Shown here piece by piece: positions 36,497-47,116 of a DNA stretch of 64,000 nucleotides. A program made the position numbers and the translations under genes. Each line of letters begins with the position of its first letter. Within the stretch, counting starts at the first letter, position 1. Origin of the DNA: Verrucomicrobiota bacterium (GTDB taxonomy: Bacteria; Verrucomicrobiota; Verrucomicrobiia; Limisphaerales; SIBE01); assembly GCA_021733945.1 (NCBI GenBank), contig JAIPJX010000004.1:25058-89057 (forward strand). The letters are read 5' to 3'. Under the pieces are notes generated by a model, which worked only from the letters and a program-made list of their open reading frames with translations, did no database searches and had not been told where the DNA came from.

Positions 36497-38857
36497 ATGA
36501 ACACTGATTCACACAGATTAGGGGACGAAAGAACGACGCCCGGACACCGCGCAACCGGAGCGCTCCCGGGGCAATTTCGGGCTTGGTTACCGGTTGGGGC
36601 ATGGACACTGGCCTGCCTGCTTCTGACGAACGGAGACAGGCCCTGCCAGGGGGCCGACTCCATCGACGCGCAGAATGTGGTCTGGACCACGCCCAGCAAG
36701 GATTCTTCGGGTTCCATGCCGATTGGCAATGGCGACATCGGACTCAACGTCTGGGCGGAGGAGAATGGGGATATTCTGTTCTACATCGGAAAAACCGATG
36801 CATGGGACGAGCAGGCCCGCCTGCTCAAACTCGGCAGGGTCCGACTCCGGTTCACCCCCAGCCTGGCGGGAACATCGTTCCGACAGGAACTGCGGCTGCG
36901 CGAGGGTGAAATCCGAATCGTATCCGGTCCGTCCAAGTCCCCCATTGGGATCCGGCTCTGGGTGGATGCCAATCATCCTGTAATCCGTGTGGAAGCCGAG
37001 GGCGACGCCCCGTTCTCGATGCGTGCAGACCTGGAGATGTGGCGCACCGGGATGCGTCCCTTAACGGGTGCCGAAGCACACGGTGTGGACGGCTTGGGAA
37101 AAGCACAGAGTCCGTTTGTTTATCCGGACACCGTGGTCGAAGCCCCCGGTGACGGGGTTGTCTGGTATCATCGGAACCAGTTCTCCATCTGGCCGACCAC
37201 CCTCCGGCACCAGGGACTGGACAACCTGGGATCCGATGCCGCAGATCCACTTCTTCATCGCACCTTCGGTGGATCGATTGAGGGCAAGGGCTTCCTCCGC
37301 GTTCAGCCAACGACGCTGGAATCCCAGTCGCCCCAGCAACGGTTCGAGCTGCGCATACCGGTGCATGCGGCCGCAAACGCCCGTCCCGAAGCCTGGTTGA
37401 CAGGCCTGAACAAACTCCGATCCCAACTCGACGCAGAGCCGCTTGAAGCAAGCCGCTTGAAGCACCGCCAATGGTGGGCTGACTTCTGGGATCGAAGCTG
37501 GATCCGGATCCATCGGCTCGGGGCCGAGGAACTTGTAAAAAACGGTTTCCGCGATGAAACACGCGACGTGGTGAACGGGTATGTCCTGCAGCGTTACATC
37601 AATGCCTGCGGCGGGCGAGGGATCCATCCGATCAAGTTCAATGGATCAATCTTCACGGTGGACACCTTCCGGCAGCTTGATCCCGATTTCCGGCGCTGGG
37701 GCGGTTGCTACTGGTTCCAGAACACCCGCCTCATCTACTGGCCCATGCTGGCATCCGGAGACTTCGATCTGATGCGTCCACTCTTTCGAATGTACCGGGA
37801 GGCACTGGACCTTGCAAAAGCACGCACACGGGAATACTACCAACACGACGGTGCCTTTTTTCCCGAAACCCTGTATTTCTGGGGCACCTACTCCAACGGG
37901 GAGATGGGATACGGCTGGGATCGCGAAGGCCTGGCCCCCGGCGTCGCAGCCAACACCTACATCCGCCACTACTGGTCGAGCGGGCTTGAACTCACCAGCC
38001 TGATGCTCGAATACCACGCCTTCACTCACGATGAGACCTTTCTCGCAGACACCCTGCTGCCGCTGGCCAGATCGATCGTGCAATTCTATGATCTGCACTA
38101 TCCCCGGAAACCCGAGGGCACGATCCGGTTCGCCCCCACCCAGGCGCTCGAAACCTGGCGTGACTGCGAAGATCCCATGCCGATCATCGCCGGGCTTCGC
38201 ATCGTGTTGAGCGGTCTGTTGAATCTGTCTGCCGAACAAACCACCCCGGCCGAACGCACCTCCTGGGAACGGCTGCGTTCCGAACTGCCACCGATCCCGG
38301 TTCGATCGGTGGAAGGGTTCAGTTTCCTGGCTCCAGCCGCAAAATTCGACGGTCGGCAGAATCAGGAAAACCCGGAGCTTTACGCCGTGTTTCCGTATCG
38401 CGTCTTTGGAGTTGGCAAACCGGACCTCGAGCTAGCCCGGAAAAGTTTCCTGCAGCGCGAATTCAAGGGCACCCGGGGCTGGCACCAGGATGACACGCAG
38501 GCCGCGCTGCTGGGCCTGACGGATTCGGCGCGGGACTATGTGGTGCGGAGGTTCTCAGACAGGCATCCGGAAAGTCGGTTTCCGGCGTTCTGGGGACCGA
38601 ACTTCGACTGGGTGCCCGATCAGTCCCACGGCGGAAACGGACTGATGGCCCTGCAATCCATGCTGCTGCAGTGGGACGGGGACAAGCTGCTGCTGCTGCC
38701 GGCCTGGCCGGAGGACTGGGATGTCGACTTCAAACTGCACGCTCCTGGAAACACCGTCGTACAGGGCACCGTGCGCAACGGCAAACTCAGCAAGCTGCAG
38801 GTCACCCCTCCGGCACGGGCCGGGGACGTGATCGACTTGTCGGCGCTCCAGCCATAA
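36497..38857 (+). CDS. DUF5703-type/glycoside-hydrolase-like exported protein
   Basis: QNVVWTTPSKDSSGSMPIGNGDIGLNVWAEENGDILFYIGKTDAWDEQARLLKLGRVRLRF; (alpha/alpha)6-like C-terminal half. Confidence 0.75.
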   Translation: MNTDSHRLGDERTTPGHRATGALPGQFRAWLPVGAWTLACLLLTNGDRPCQGADSIDAQNVVWTTPSKDSSGSMPIGNGDIGLNVWAEENGDILFYIGKTDAWDEQARLLKLGRVRLRFTPSLAGTSFRQELRLREGEIRIVSGPSKSPIGIRLWVDANHPVIRVEAEGDAPFSMRADLEMWRTGMRPLTGAEAHGVDGLGKAQSPFVYPDTVVEAPGDGVVWYHRNQFSIWPTTLRHQGLDNLGSDAADPLLHRTFGGSIEGKGFLRVQPTTLESQSPQQRFELRIPVHAAANARPEAWLTGLNKLRSQLDAEPLEASRLKHRQWWADFWDRSWIRIHRLGAEELVKNGFRDETRDVVNGYVLQRYINACGGRGIHPIKFNGSIFTVDTFRQLDPDFRRWGGCYWFQNTRLIYWPMLASGDFDLMRPLFRMYREALDLAKARTREYYQHDGAFFPETLYFWGTYSNGEMGYGWDREGLAPGVAANTYIRHYWSSGLELTSLMLEYHAFTHDETFLADTLLPLARSIVQFYDLHYPRKPEGTIRFAPTQALETWRDCEDPMPIIAGLRIVLSGLLNLSAEQTTPAERTSWERLRSELPPIPVRSVEGFSFLAPAAKFDGRQNQENPELYAVFPYRVFGVGKPDLELARKSFLQREFKGTRGWHQDDTQAALLGLTDSARDYVVRRFSDRHPESRFPAFWGPNFDWVPDQSHGGNGLMALQSMLLQWDGDKLLLLPAWPEDWDVDFKLHAPGNTVVQGTVRNGKLSKLQVTPPARAGDVIDLSALQP

Positions 38858-38896
38858 CGCAGGCGTCATTCCCACGGGGAATGGACTCTTGTCGGC

Positions 38897-38934
38897 AAAA
38901 AAATTGAGGCGAATTGATATCAATTCGCCTCAAT
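38897..38934 (-). terminator. Rho-independent terminator
   Basis: attgaggcgaattgatatcaattcgcctcaat perfect palindrome preceded by aaaaaaa (T-run on the minus strand); lies downstream of the MFS gene. Confidence 0.85.
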
Positions 38935-38972
38935 CTGAAATTCGATCCGGCAGGGTTCAACCCCGCTCGCGG

Positions 38973-40601
38973 CTAGGCGGCCTTCTTGGCCTGCCCACCT
39001 GCGCCATCGATGTGCAGCGGTTTATAACCGCCGATCGCCTTGAAGTACAACAACAGCAGCAGATAAATCAGCGCCATCGTTGCCGGAATTGCAGAATCCG
39101 CCCTCAAGGTCTTGCGATCCCCCTCAATGGAGGATTTCTGAACCTGACGTTCGGTCTCGCTGAGCTTGTCAAGAGCGGCCTGAGGATCGGTGTTCCCGGC
39201 TGCGGCCAATGCCGTGCGGGCATTCGCCAGTTTTGTCTGCACTTCGCCGAGCTTGGCACCGTCCAAACCATGCACCTCGCTGAAGAAGAGAAACTTGCTC
39301 GGTGCGGCGGACTTGTATTCGGTGAAGGCAGCCGCGTTTGCTGTTTGAAGGGATTCGCCGGCGAAACGATCCTTGGCATAGCCCAACCCGGGCGAACCGA
39401 TCAGACCGGCGCTCATCATGCCGATGCCGCCCATGATGCTCATCGCAACCGCCCCGGTCCTCGGGAACCGATCTCCCACGACCGCCAGCATGGTTGGCCA
39501 GAAGAAGGTCTTGCCAAGGGCATAAACCGTCAGGGCCAGAATGGCGGTGGCGAAGGTGGTGATGCCACTGACCAAATTCAACCCGACGATGGCGAGGCAC
39601 GAACACACCAACAGAATTCCAATCGGGGAAAGTTTCAGCTTCTTCTCAATAAAATCGGCGGTGAATCGAAGCGTGAACATCACCAGAGAGGTGAACACAA
39701 ACAGGATCTTTCCCTGAGCCGGAGTCAGGATGTTTCCGGTGATATTCTGGATCCATCCGTCGGTTCCCAATTCAACGGCACCCACCAGGGAATGCGTGAG
39801 GAAGAGCACAAATATCAACCAGGCACCCACGGAGAACTTCGTCAGGTAACCCAACACCAGCAACAGAGCGACCGCAAGCGCAGCACCAAGGCCGGTTGAG
39901 AGACCGAGCGCTCCACTGAAGAAAAGATAAAGAACGAAGCAGACCACCAGACTGCCGAGAATTCCAACGTCCTTGTACATCTGGCCGAAGCTCAAGCCCT
40001 TCTGGGAAGCTTCGGATTTGGGCATGTGCTGTCCGAGGAACATCAGACCGTAGATGGCGGTGGGAACCAGGAACAGGGCCAACTGGACCTTCCAATGGAA
40101 GGATTCTCCCATGGTCCAACCGATCAACCCCCCAATCACCAAACCGGCGGGCCAGCTGGCATGGAGAATGTTCAGGTAATGGGTTCGGTTTTTCGGGAAC
40201 AGGGTCGCGACCAGCGGATTTGCGACGGCTTCCAGAGTGCCGTTGGCGATCGCAAAAATGAAGGTTCCCCAATAAAGATAACTATACGCGGTATCCGGTG
40301 ACGATGCTGCAAAAGTAACGACAGCCGACAGGACGTGAAAAGCAAAAGCGGCGAAGACGAGTTTCCCGTAACCGATCTTGTCGACAATCACCCCGCCAAT
40401 GATGATCCCGAAACAGAATCCCGTAAACCCGGCACCATTGATGGCCCCGAGCTGGGTGGCATTAAAACCGAAAGAGGCACCCCAGTTGGCAAGGATGCCA
40501 CCCCGGATGCCGAAACCGACACCGGCGGCGAGAATCGCCATAAATCCGGCCCACAACAAACGCGCTGAATTGGGCGCTATTCCGTCTTTCTTAATGTTCA
40601 T
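38973..40601 (-). CDS. MFS transporter, sugar/nucleoside permease-like
   Basis: Multiple TM segments; [51 protein letters not shown]. Confidence 0.85.
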   Translation of the reverse strand: MNIKKDGIAPNSARLLWAGFMAILAAGVGFGIRGGILANWGASFGFNATQLGAINGAGFTGFCFGIIIGGVIVDKIGYGKLVFAAFAFHVLSAVVTFAASSPDTAYSYLYWGTFIFAIANGTLEAVANPLVATLFPKNRTHYLNILHASWPAGLVIGGLIGWTMGESFHWKVQLALFLVPTAIYGLMFLGQHMPKSEASQKGLSFGQMYKDVGILGSLVVCFVLYLFFSGALGLSTGLGAALAVALLLVLGYLTKFSVGAWLIFVLFLTHSLVGAVELGTDGWIQNITGNILTPAQGKILFVFTSLVMFTLRFTADFIEKKLKLSPIGILLVCSCLAIVGLNLVSGITTFATAILALTVYALGKTFFWPTMLAVVGDRFPRTGAVAMSIMGGIGMMSAGLIGSPGLGYAKDRFAGESLQTANAAAFTEYKSAAPSKFLFFSEVHGLDGAKLGEVQTKLANARTALAAAGNTDPQAALDKLSETERQVQKSSIEGDRKTLRADSAIPATMALIYLLLLLYFKAIGGYKPLHIDGAGGQAKKAA

Positions 40602-40659
40602 AAAGCTACTGTTTTGGGTTGATACGAACTGCTGTCTACTTCTGGAAAGTCAAAAACCA

Positions 40660-41784
40660 TCACTGCGTGAACGCGGGGAGCCTGACGATCTTGCCACCAG
40701 CGAGAGCCGACTCATGGGCGCAAAGGCCCACGCAGGTCCAGTTGGCTGATTCCCGCGCATTGGGAAACGGATCGCGATCCTCGAGGAGCGCCGAAACAAA
40801 TTCATGCACCAAATGCGGATGCGAACCGCCATGCCCCGCGCCCTGGGTGAAGCTGAGGTGGGTCTTTTTACCCAGGTCGTAGACACCCTTCGTGGTAAAC
40901 TGTCGGATCGGCTTCGGAAGCAGCTTCGCGTAGTCCGGCACTTTGACTTTCCTGGGGATCTTGTGCTCGGGCAGTTTGGCGGTGTGCAACACATGGGGTT
41001 CGTGCTCGATCAGACTCCACTCAAAGGAACGTTTCGATCCGAACACATCGATGCTCTCGCGATACTGACGCGCCACATCGAACAACGAACGATGAATTCG
41101 GGCGGCCAGATCCGAGTTCTTGAACTTGATGTGAGTGGTTTCGACAGCGAACGGGGAATTGTATTTCTTGATCAGCTCCTTGCGAATCGTGCCCGAACCG
41201 AAGCACGAGACATACTCCGCGGTCGCCCGGGTCAACCCGCAAACCGGTCCCACGCAATGCGTCGCATACCACATCGGCGGCAGCCCCGGCCAGTAGTTTG
41301 GCCAACCATCCATGTCCTGCTGATGACTGGCCTGGAGGAACTGAATTTTGCCCAACTTCCCCTTTTCGTACAACTCCTTGATGTAAAGAAACTCGCGGGC
41401 ATACACCACGGTTTCCATCATCATGTACTTCAAACCAGTCTTCCTGACCAGTTGCACGATCTTCCTGCAATCCTCAATGCTGGTCGCCATGGGCACCGTG
41501 CAGGCCACGTGTTTGCCCGCCTGCAGCGCCTGAATCGATTGCGCCGCATGGTCCGGGATCGGCGTGTTGATATGAACCGCATCAATGTTGGGGTCCTTCA
41601 ACAGCTCTTCATAACACGTGTACCGCTTCTCAACGCCAAATGCATCCCCCACGGCGTCCAATTTCTTGCTGGAACGTTGGCAGATCGCGTAGATGTTCGC
41701 GTTCGGATACCGCTGGTAAATGGGAATAAATTCAGCCCCGAATCCAAGGCCGACAATCGCAATATTCACTTTTTTTGTACTCAT
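40660..41784 (-). CDS. Gfo/Idh/MocA family oxidoreductase
   Basis: VNIAIVGLGFGAEFIPIYQRYPNANIYAICQRSSKKLDAVGDAFGV; DAVHINTPIPDHAAQSIQALQAGKHVACTVPMA. Confidence 0.93.
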   Translation of the reverse strand: MSTKKVNIAIVGLGFGAEFIPIYQRYPNANIYAICQRSSKKLDAVGDAFGVEKRYTCYEELLKDPNIDAVHINTPIPDHAAQSIQALQAGKHVACTVPMATSIEDCRKIVQLVRKTGLKYMMMETVVYAREFLYIKELYEKGKLGKIQFLQASHQQDMDGWPNYWPGLPPMWYATHCVGPVCGLTRATAEYVSCFGSGTIRKELIKKYNSPFAVETTHIKFKNSDLAARIHRSLFDVARQYRESIDVFGSKRSFEWSLIEHEPHVLHTAKLPEHKIPRKVKVPDYAKLLPKPIRQFTTKGVYDLGKKTHLSFTQGAGHGGSHPHLVHEFVSALLEDRDPFPNARESANWTCVGLCAHESALAGGKIVRLPAFTQ

Positions 41785-42195
41785 GAATCAGTCCGTGCTC
41801 GAGTTGTGTGCACACTTTCGCAGTTCGAAATGCTTCCCGTCCCACTGCCGACCGCCATTGCTACAGCTCGTCCCGCACTCACTCCCGTCCATCCGCACCC
41901 GGAACCTGCGCTCGAGACTTTGCCACGCTCTCCTGCCAAAAGAGCCTCCCGCAATCCCACCCGGACCGACAATACGTTCAAAAAACACAAAACAACTTGA
42001 TAATCAGAACATTATGACATGTTCGGTTCCGGCAACCCGGGATTCGGCAAAATCCCCCGGCTGGGACACTGGTCTGGCAATGGGCTGAATGACACCGTTC
42101 TCAGGCAAAACTGTCAACGGAAAACTTCCCCCCGACGGGTTCCGCACGGCCTCTTTCCGTTTGCATCCCAGCTGCGGATGGAGTAAAGGAAAACC

Positions 42196-43305
42196 GTGAA
42201 TGCCAGGGAGGCATTGATTGCTCTGAACATGATCGAACACGTCGGACCCGTGCGCCTGCGGCAGTTGCTCGCGCACCTGGGGGATGCCCCCGCAGTGCTG
42301 TCAGCCAGCCTGCAGGCTCTGCGTCGGGTGCCCGGAATCGGCGAGGACACCGCTTCGGCCATCCACAACTGGGAAAAATCCGTGGACCTGGACGCCGAAC
42401 TGCAGCGCATCACCGACTACGACTGCCACGTCATTTCTCAATCCGATGACACCTACCCGGAGTGGCTCCGTCAGATCTACGACCCTCCCATCGTCCTGTA
42501 TGTCCGGGGAACATTGACTTCAGCCGACAAAAACGGCGTTGCCCTGGTTGGTTCGCGCATGACCACCCACTACGGGATCGAGACAGCCCGGAAACTTGCT
42601 CATCAATTGGCAAATCTCGGCGTTACCGTGGTGAGTGGAGGGGCCCGGGGAATCGACACGGCCGCCCATCAGGGCGCCCTCAGCGCCGGAGGCAGAACCA
42701 TCGCGGTGCTCGGAACGGGCATCAACCTGGTTTTTCCGCCCGAGAACCGGAGCCTTTTCGACCGGATCCCGGCCAGCGGTGCGCTTCTCACTCAATTCCC
42801 ATTCAACCGCACGGCGGATCGCCAATCCTTTCCCATTCGGAACCGGATTGTCGCCGGGATGACCCTCGGAACGGTGGTGGTCGAAGCCAACCTGACGAGC
42901 GGCGCACTGATCACCGCGAATATGGCCTTGGATGCCGGACGCCAGGTGTTTGCCGTTCCAGGCCGGGTTGATTCGCCCCGAAGCAAAGGCTGCCATGAAT
43001 TGATCAAGAAAGGAGCCAAACTATGCGAATGCGCGGAGGATATCCTCACTGAATTCGAATACCTGTTCCCTGGCTCCAATCGTTCCGGAGATTCTCCGGC
43101 CATCGGATTCGACCCAACCCCGACCCTTTCCGAAGTGGAACGGACCATCCACGACGCATTGGAGCTCGATCCCGTCACGATCGATCAGGTAATCCAGTCC
43201 ACCGGACTGACCAGTTCACAAGTCTCCGTTGCGTTGCTGAACCTTGAGATGAAGCGTTTGGTTCAATCATTGCCGGGCAAACGATACCTGAGAACCCGTG
43301 CTTAA
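42196..43305 (+). CDS. dprA: DNA-processing protein DprA
   Basis: VALVGSRMTTHYGIETARKLAHQLANLGVTVVSGGARGIDTAAHQGALSAGGRTIAVLGTGINLVFPPEN. Confidence 0.95.
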   Translation: MNAREALIALNMIEHVGPVRLRQLLAHLGDAPAVLSASLQALRRVPGIGEDTASAIHNWEKSVDLDAELQRITDYDCHVISQSDDTYPEWLRQIYDPPIVLYVRGTLTSADKNGVALVGSRMTTHYGIETARKLAHQLANLGVTVVSGGARGIDTAAHQGALSAGGRTIAVLGTGINLVFPPENRSLFDRIPASGALLTQFPFNRTADRQSFPIRNRIVAGMTLGTVVVEANLTSGALITANMALDAGRQVFAVPGRVDSPRSKGCHELIKKGAKLCECAEDILTEFEYLFPGSNRSGDSPAIGFDPTPTLSEVERTIHDALELDPVTIDQVIQSTGLTSSQVSVALLNLEMKRLVQSLPGKRYLRTRA

Positions 43306-43306
43306 A

Positions 43307-43410
43307 AGGCGTGCCTGAAAAGCAGGAGCCGACGTAAGAAGGTTCACTTCAATGAAAGCAACGGTTCGAAGAATTTTGTCACCCCCTGCCCACCGGGTTC
43401 CGCCGCCGAC
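43307..43410 (+). repeat. Degenerate MITE-like element (copy 4)
   Basis: aaaaggcgtgcctgaaaagcaggagccgacgtaagaaggttcacttcaa matches the left half of the 18284 copy; begins 2 nt after the dprA stop. Confidence 0.6.
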
Positions 43411-43451
43411 CTTGACACCCGGGAACCTTTCCGTGAGCTTGGAAGCCTGTC

Positions 43452-43913
43452 ATGAAGCGCGACCCTATCCTGAAACAATCTCTCATCGTCTTTGTCGGTG
43501 TTTTGATCCTGTACACCTGCGCCTTCAAGGGAATCGAATACTTCCGGACAGTCAAGGGCCCCTGGGAAGTCACCTTCCGATCCGATTCGAACGGCCTGCC
43601 CTCCCTGGTAATTTCCCAGGCCTCGATGGGCCTGACCAACATGACGGTAACGTTCGACGGCGAAGCCATTGACCGGATCAACCTTTCGGAAACGATGCGC
43701 TTTGACTCACCGAAAACCAACATTCCTTTTGGGGGCGTCCTGTTTTTTGACACCACCGTGCTGCCTGGCACTCTCACGTTCCATTTGTTCGGGCACGAAA
43801 TCGAGTTTCTGCCCAGAGTCATGATCGCCAACCTCAACGAAGTTGCCTGGAAGTCTGGCGAAACGGTTCATTTCAACGCTTCCAACAAACCTCCCTCATC
43901 GCCCGCTCACTAA
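43452..43913 (+). CDS. Hypothetical membrane-anchored protein
   Basis: 153 aa, N-terminal TM LIVFVGVLILYTCAF; no family recognised. Confidence 0.6.
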   Translation: MKRDPILKQSLIVFVGVLILYTCAFKGIEYFRTVKGPWEVTFRSDSNGLPSLVISQASMGLTNMTVTFDGEAIDRINLSETMRFDSPKTNIPFGGVLFFDTTVLPGTLTFHLFGHEIEFLPRVMIANLNEVAWKSGETVHFNASNKPPSSPAH

Positions 43914-44089
43914 CAGATTTTTAGAGTGTTAAAACAACATTCCTCCCTCCATCCAGATGACAGCCGAGTGGGCTATCCCATAAAAATCAACCCTATCGTT
44001 TCGGATGCCAAATGCTTTGAACCTGTCCCTTTGTTTCTGGGTGCATGACAGAATTCTTCGTCGATGACGAACGAAGTTTAGTGCGCGCC

Positions 44090-44280
44090 CCCCACCCACG
44101 CGAAGCGTCTTGGACTGCGGTAGTTCTCTCCCGCTTTTGGGTAGCGCGAACCGTCCCGGCGAGCCGGGTTGCAGGGGGATTTAACCACGGATTAAGATGC
44201 AGGGGAAGCTCACCGGGACGGTTCGCGCTACCTTTCCCCGTCCCCTCGGCGGTAGGGATAGGGGTAGGGACGAGGGTTTG
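44090..44280. repeat. REP-like repeat, near-identical inverted copy of ~9968-10135
   Basis: Reverse complement ccctaccgccgaggggacggggaaaggtagcgcgaaccgtcccggtgagcttcccctgcatcttaatccgtggttaa... matches base for base over long stretches. Confidence 0.85.
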
Positions 44281-44551
44281 AACCTCGCCCCTCCCTCCGA
44301 ACCGGACTGGCGGATCTCCCGCATCCGGCTCTCCAGTCGGTGGTCTCATCTCAATCGGCTCGCTTTGTCTCGGGCTAAGGCTAAGGAGATTAACCCAAGT
44401 TCCGCGAAGTATGCATTTGGCCAGCGTTGATGATCTCGTCCCCGCGCTCGTCCTTTTCCCTTATGCCGCCTCCTCAATTCGCTCTGGTCAAGGGACGGCC
44501 CGTCCGCTAGGGTATCACTCCATACCGCCCCGATGTAAGCCATCTCATGAC

Positions 44552-45442
44552 ATGAATACACAAGATGTAAATAACCAGACATCCCGAGTCGATTTGCACC
44601 CCGGGATGTTTCGTTCTCCGACCTGCCCTCTTCAGAGACGGGCCAAACTCGCCTTTACCCTGATCGAGTTGCTGGTCGTGATCGCCATCATTGCAATTCT
44701 CGCCGGCATGCTTCTTCCAGCCTTGTCCAAGGCAAAGGGCAAGGCCCATCAGACAGCCTGCCTGAACAACCTGCGGCAGCTCGGCCTGGCTTCGGCCATG
44801 TATCTGACCGACAACGCAAAGTACCCGGGAACGATCTGGTTCGGATCCCGTGGCCCCGAATATATCTGGCCGCATCGGCTCTTTTCCCAAATGGGCACCA
44901 ACCGCTCCTCGTTCTGGTGTCCGGCCAACAAGGCGGAGTTTCGATGGGATGTGAACCTGAACAAATCGTTGAACGGAGATCTGGATTACCTCAGGGCCGG
45001 ACAACCGGGAGCGGGAATGAGCTACGGCTACAATGATTGGGGTCTGGGATCACCAAATCTCGATCTGAACCAGCAACTCGGATTGGGAGGCGATATCTTT
45101 CCGAACAACCCGGCGGAGATGCCCGAAAGCCGGGTGGTCTCCCCCTCCTCAATGATCATGCTGGCCGACAGCCGATCCGATGCCGCCTGGGACGGCAATC
45201 TGGATCCGCGCGAATCCAACCAGTGGCCGGCCAAACGGCACAACGGAAACACCGTGCTCATGTTTCCGGACGGCCACTCTGAAGCAGCCCGAAGGAGGGA
45301 CATCGTCGATCCCAAAAACAACAACTGGCGTCGGCGCTGGAACAACGACAACCTGGCCCACGCGGAAAATGAACCCGGCGAACGATACGGCCCACGGATC
45401 ATCGGGAACTGGACCGGCGACGACGGCACTTCGAAGGAATAA
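44552..45442 (+). CDS. Type II secretion/prepilin-type pseudopilin-like protein
   Basis: [48 protein letters not shown]-terminal [18 protein letters not shown] motif. Confidence 0.9.
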   Translation: MNTQDVNNQTSRVDLHPGMFRSPTCPLQRRAKLAFTLIELLVVIAIIAILAGMLLPALSKAKGKAHQTACLNNLRQLGLASAMYLTDNAKYPGTIWFGSRGPEYIWPHRLFSQMGTNRSSFWCPANKAEFRWDVNLNKSLNGDLDYLRAGQPGAGMSYGYNDWGLGSPNLDLNQQLGLGGDIFPNNPAEMPESRVVSPSSMIMLADSRSDAAWDGNLDPRESNQWPAKRHNGNTVLMFPDGHSEAARRRDIVDPKNNNWRRRWNNDNLAHAENEPGERYGPRIIGNWTGDDGTSKE

Positions 45443-45498
45443 GCCCGAAGGGTTCCATCCCTCCGCTTCAAAACACCCGGACTCGGGGACTCCATTCC

Positions 45499-46857
45499 CT
45501 ACGACTTTTCAATAACGTCCGGCCGCACATAGTGCACCCCGGTATCGTTCAAAGCCCGATCGAGCTCGTCCTTCGGTGAATCGGTCCGGATGGCCACCGT
45601 CATGGCGTTGCCAAAAAAAAGCCTCCGATTGCAGGCGGTGAGCGTCTCATTGATTCGTGAATAAAGCCCCGCTCCCGCTCGATCCACATAGACCGTCAAC
45701 TGATCGTCCTTGCACGTAATCATTCGAACTTCGGGGATTCTCCCGATCCTCCTGACAAACAGTCGCAACATCTGAAGGGGCCGGTTGCGCACATATCGAT
45801 ACACGAACAATCCAACCACTCCGGCGGCCAGCAGACTCCCCGGCTGGGCGGATCGAACCATAAAGACGATCGCAGCCACCAGGGAAGCAAGACTGATCGA
45901 ATACCAAGCCATTCGGGAGGGGGGAACATCCCGGATCTCGCGCAGTGCCACCCGGACCTGTTGTACGAGGGGAACATGCTCCACTTTTCCTGATTCAAGG
46001 TTTCGGCGCAAAACCCGCAGTTCCGTGGCCAGGCTGTGCGCACTTGGGTAACGATCGTCGGCCCGTTTTTCAAGGCACCGATCAACAATTCGTTCCAGCT
46101 CCGGAGGAACATTGGGGCGGATTGATCGCATGGGCACCGGTTGGTCGAACAGGATCGCGTGCATGATGCTCATGGGATTGCCACCCTGAAACGGAAGCTT
46201 CCAGGTGATCATTTCATAAATCACCACACCGAGGGAGAACAGATCACTGCGGAAATCAAGCGACTCACCCTTCGACTGTTCCGGGCTCATATGACTGACC
46301 GTTCCCAAGGCAAGCCCCGGTTCCGTCGTGCACCCGGTGTCGATGGCCGGCATCTCCGGCGTGGCCGAATCCGCGCACACGGCGGGTTGCAGCAGTTTCA
46401 CCACCCCGAAATCGAGAATCTTGACGTGGCCATCATTGCTCCGAACGATATTGGAGGGTTTGATATCGCGATGGATGATCCCAGCGGCGTGCGCCTTGGC
46501 CAGGCCTTCGGCCACCTGAATGGCAATGTCGACTGCGGCCAGACAATCGAGATCCCGCTCGAGGATGAGCTGACGCACGGTACGGCCCTCGATCAGCTCC
46601 ATCGCGATGAACGTGACCTCTCCTTCCTCGTCCACATCATACACCTGCCCGATCGCCGGATGGTTGACCCGGGCAGCCGCTTGAGCCTCACGCAGGAATC
46701 GCTGGCGGCGCCCGACGTCGCGGGTGAGTTCGGGAGACAGGACTTTGAGCGCGACCGACCGATTGAGCTTCGTGTCGTGGGCCCGAAACACCTCTCCCAT
46801 TCCGCCTTTACCAAGAGGCGCGTCGATCCTGTAATGCTTGAGCGTATGACCGATCAT
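45499..46857 (-). CDS. Serine/threonine protein kinase with C-terminal membrane region
   Basis: YRIDAPLGKGGMGEVFRAHDTKLNRSVALKVL; GIIHRDIKPSNIVRSNDGHVKILDFGVVK; SHMSPEQSKGE. Confidence 0.95.
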   Translation of the reverse strand: MIGHTLKHYRIDAPLGKGGMGEVFRAHDTKLNRSVALKVLSPELTRDVGRRQRFLREAQAAARVNHPAIGQVYDVDEEGEVTFIAMELIEGRTVRQLILERDLDCLAAVDIAIQVAEGLAKAHAAGIIHRDIKPSNIVRSNDGHVKILDFGVVKLLQPAVCADSATPEMPAIDTGCTTEPGLALGTVSHMSPEQSKGESLDFRSDLFSLGVVIYEMITWKLPFQGGNPMSIMHAILFDQPVPMRSIRPNVPPELERIVDRCLEKRADDRYPSAHSLATELRVLRRNLESGKVEHVPLVQQVRVALREIRDVPPSRMAWYSISLASLVAAIVFMVRSAQPGSLLAAGVVGLFVYRYVRNRPLQMLRLFVRRIGRIPEVRMITCKDDQLTVYVDRAGAGLYSRINETLTACNRRLFFGNAMTVAIRTDSPKDELDRALNDTGVHYVRPDVIEKS

Positions 46858-47116
46858 CGTGTTGAACGTTTCGATGGGAACCACCCGTGTGATGTTCGAC
46901 CGGGAAGATAATCGAGATTTCGATCAGGATCAACGCTGATACGGTTCCAACTGCGGGGTCCAGCCCGCAGTTGGAACCGGACAACCGAGGCACCAGACAT
47001 TCATCAAACAACCCACCCGCCCCCGGAGCGTTCGCTTGCGGATCCATGCGCGGCATGGCCTGGACGCATCAAAATCTGGCGGCCCCGGGGATTTCAAGTA
47101 TGCTCACCCCGGATCC

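Noticed and set aside
42007-42024. GAACAT-tatgac-ATGTTC palindrome as a LexA-type operator
   Set aside because: Spacing does not match well-known LexA boxes and it is ~220 bp from the nearest minus-strand start; too weak alone
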